The translations under genes and the position numbers were made by a program. A model generated the notes under the pieces. The model saw only the letters and a program-made list of their open reading frames with translations, was not told the DNA's origin and did not search any database. This document shows, one piece after another, positions 15,060-15,705 of a DNA stretch of 15,705 nt; the stretch's first letter is position 1, and the number at the start of each line of letters is the position of its first letter. The stretch is taken from the NCBI GenBank assembly GCA_900766325.1, contig CAAFVA010000073.1:1-15705 (forward strand). The letters run 5' to 3'. Source of the DNA: Bacilli bacterium (GTDB lineage: Bacteria > Bacillota_I > Bacilli_A > RF39 > UBA660).

Positions 15060-15301
15060 TAATCTAGGTATTCCTTAATTAATAATTCTAAAATTTTGCT
15101 ACGATCTATTTTAAGTATTTTGTTTCTAGCTTCTTTATGATTTGAAATATAACCAGGGTCCCCACTCATTAAGTATCCTACGAGTTGGTTAACCGGATTA
15201 TAACCACGCTCTTTAAGAGCATCACAAACTTCTTTAATTGTTTCTTTTACTAACGCCTCGTTAATATTTTCAATATTAAATAAATAAGTCGTAGATGACA
15301 T
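15059..15301 (-). CDS. ireB: IreB family regulatory phosphoprotein (YrzL/UPF0297)
   Basis: An 80-aa protein of the IreB/YrzL family, recognised by ALKERGYNPVNQLVGYLMSGDPGYI in two parts (residues about 28-52) and HKEARNKI. In Enterococcus faecalis IreB is phosphorylated by the PASTA kinase IreK near its N-terminus and affects cephalosporin resistance; here Thr4 and Thr5 are candidate sites. The ATG at 15301 has AGGAG eight bases upstream. First gene of the operon with ruvX and DUF1292. In most Firmicutes alaS lies upstream; here an Rpn-like gene does. Confidence 0.94.
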   Translation of the reverse strand: MSSTTYLFNIENINEALVKETIKEVCDALKERGYNPVNQLVGYLMSGDPGYISNHKEARNKILKIDRSKILELLIKEYLD

Positions 15302-15334
15302 ACTATCAACTCCTATCTTTAATAAGATACTAAT

Positions 15335-15363
15335 ATTTTATCATCAATCAAAAGAAATAGCAA
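15335..15363 (-). promoter_or_regulatory. Probable promoter of ireB-ruvX-DUF1292
   Basis: TTGCTA (15363-15358) and TAAAAT (15340-15335) are 17 bp apart on the minus strand. The -35 lies inside a perfect 20-bp palindrome. Confidence 0.55.
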
Positions 15364-15373
15364 TTGCTATTTC
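15354..15373. repeat. Perfect 20-bp palindrome over the ireB -35 box
   Basis: GAAATAGCAATTGCTATTTC reads the same on both strands. It lies between the Rpn terminator and the ireB promoter. It could be an operator for a dimeric regulator, or a second hairpin (8-bp stem, AATT loop) that backs up the terminator, as TTTT follows it on the minus strand. Confidence 0.7.
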
Positions 15374-15420
15374 AAAAAAGCATAAGAAAAAATTAGAAAG
15401 CAACTAAATTTCTTATACTT
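15374..15420 (-). terminator. Terminator hairpin after the Rpn-like gene
   Basis: On the minus strand AAGTATAAGAAA pairs with TTTCTTATGCTT-type sequence over 12 bp with one G-T wobble; an inner TTAG/CTAA pairing closes the loop. Six T follow. It begins four bases after the stop codon at 15424. Confidence 0.75.
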
Positions 15421-15423
15421 GTT

Positions 15424-15705
15424 TTAAAAATCTTTTAAATCTTCTTTTTTTATTTTTGTTATTTTTTCTATTGTATCATAATCAATTCCATTTTTTAGCA
15501 TTTCAATAGCAATCTCTTTTTTTGTTGTTGACACACCTTTTTTAATCCCCTCTTCGATGCCTTTTTCAATACCTTTTTCAATGCCTTTTTCGATGCCTTT
15601 TTCAATGCCTTTCTTGGTTCCTTCATCATAGCCTTCTTTATAACCATCAATCATCGCATATTCCCTTATTCTGTTTTGTATGAACTCTTGTCTTTCTTCT
15701 ATATC
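15424..15705 (-). CDS. Rpn / PD-(D/E)XK nuclease family transposase-like protein, C-terminal part
   Basis: Only the last 93 codons are inside the window; the frame is open to the edge, so the nuclease domain is outside. The visible part has DIEERQEFIQNRIREYA, then GYKEGYDEGTKKG, a run of G-I-E-K units, and a small C-terminal helical end (EIAIEMLKNGIDYDTIEKITK) that resembles the usual ending LLxxGxxxExIxxxTGLS. This G-x-x-x-G repeat tail is typical of Rpn/YhgA-like putative transposases and related nucleases, which may promote recombination. The methionine at 15654 is internal and not the true start. Upstream of ireB this gene replaces the alaS usually seen there. Confidence 0.75.
   Translation of the reverse strand, partial: DIEERQEFIQNRIREYAMIDGYKEGYDEGTKKGIEKGIEKGIEKGIEKGIEEGIKKGVSTTKKEIAIEMLKNGIDYDTIEKITKIKKEDLKDF
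15538..15609 (-). repeat. 12-bp in-frame tandem repeat coding G-I-E-K
   Basis: Six consecutive 12-base units on the minus strand, the first four nearly identical (GGCATTGAAAAA with changes only at third positions) and the last two diverged (GIEE, GIKK). Silent differences show it is not a very recent expansion. Confidence 0.85.

Noticed and set aside
1..15705. CRISPR array, tRNA, rRNA, riboswitch or insertion sequence ends
   Set aside because: No spaced direct repeats, no cloverleaf or CCA-type ends, and no terminal inverted repeats flanking a transposase were seen on reading both strands.

Overview
The window is a compact, AT-rich stretch (roughly 30% GC by eye) from a low-GC Gram-positive bacterium of the Bacilli type. 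Almost every gene lies on the minus strand. TGA is used as a stop (the trhP2-like gene), so there is no sign of the Mycoplasma code. Most genes have good Shine-Dalgarno sites, sigma-A-like promoters and U-tailed hairpin terminators. A SpoVID-like protein next to a YsxE/CotS-type kinase-fold protein suggests a lineage that makes, or once made, endospores. I infer an uncultured, possibly gut-associated, Bacilli lineage, but the sequence does not prove this.

Read in the direction of transcription (right to left), the layout is as follows. (1) 15705-15424: the C-terminal part of an Rpn/PD-(D/E)XK transposase-like protein with a 12-bp in-frame repeat. (2) 15301-14335: the overlapping operon ireB-ruvX-DUF1292. 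(3) 14219-12879: a large Cys-rich prepilin-like protein with two Ig-like repeats. (4) 12785-10162: the tRNA wobble-uridine operon trmR-trhP1-trhP2, then greA (10106-9636). Blocks 2-4 follow the Bacillus subtilis order yrzL-yrrK-yrzB-[mltG]-yrrM-yrrN-yrrO-[udk]-greA. The pilin-like gene sits where mltG would be, and udk is absent. (5) 9473-2828: a small membrane protein, trigger factor, an unrecognised 230-aa protein, LonA, a SpoVID-like protein and a YsxE-like pseudokinase. This resembles a collapsed version of tig-clpX-lonB-lonA-...-spoVID-ysxE. (6) 2581-1: a second, short Cys-rich pilin-like protein, a TTD14-type P-loop ATPase/CYTH-like protein, and a LysR-type regulator cut by the window edge. 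A possible small membrane protein on the plus strand lies between ysxE and the pilin gene.

The genes fall into a few jobs: RNA modification and transcription (trmR, trhP1, trhP2, greA), protein folding and quality control (tig, lon), signalling and DNA metabolism (ireB, ruvX), spore coat assembly (spoVID-like, ysxE-like), and surface or secreted pilin-like proteins. I found no CRISPR array, rRNA, tRNA, prophage or clear defence island. Most of the window is conserved housekeeping sequence. The unusual parts are the pilin-like proteins, the degenerate kinase, the TTD14-like protein, the small membrane gene with an odd start region, and terminators that swallow the stop codons of the genes they end.
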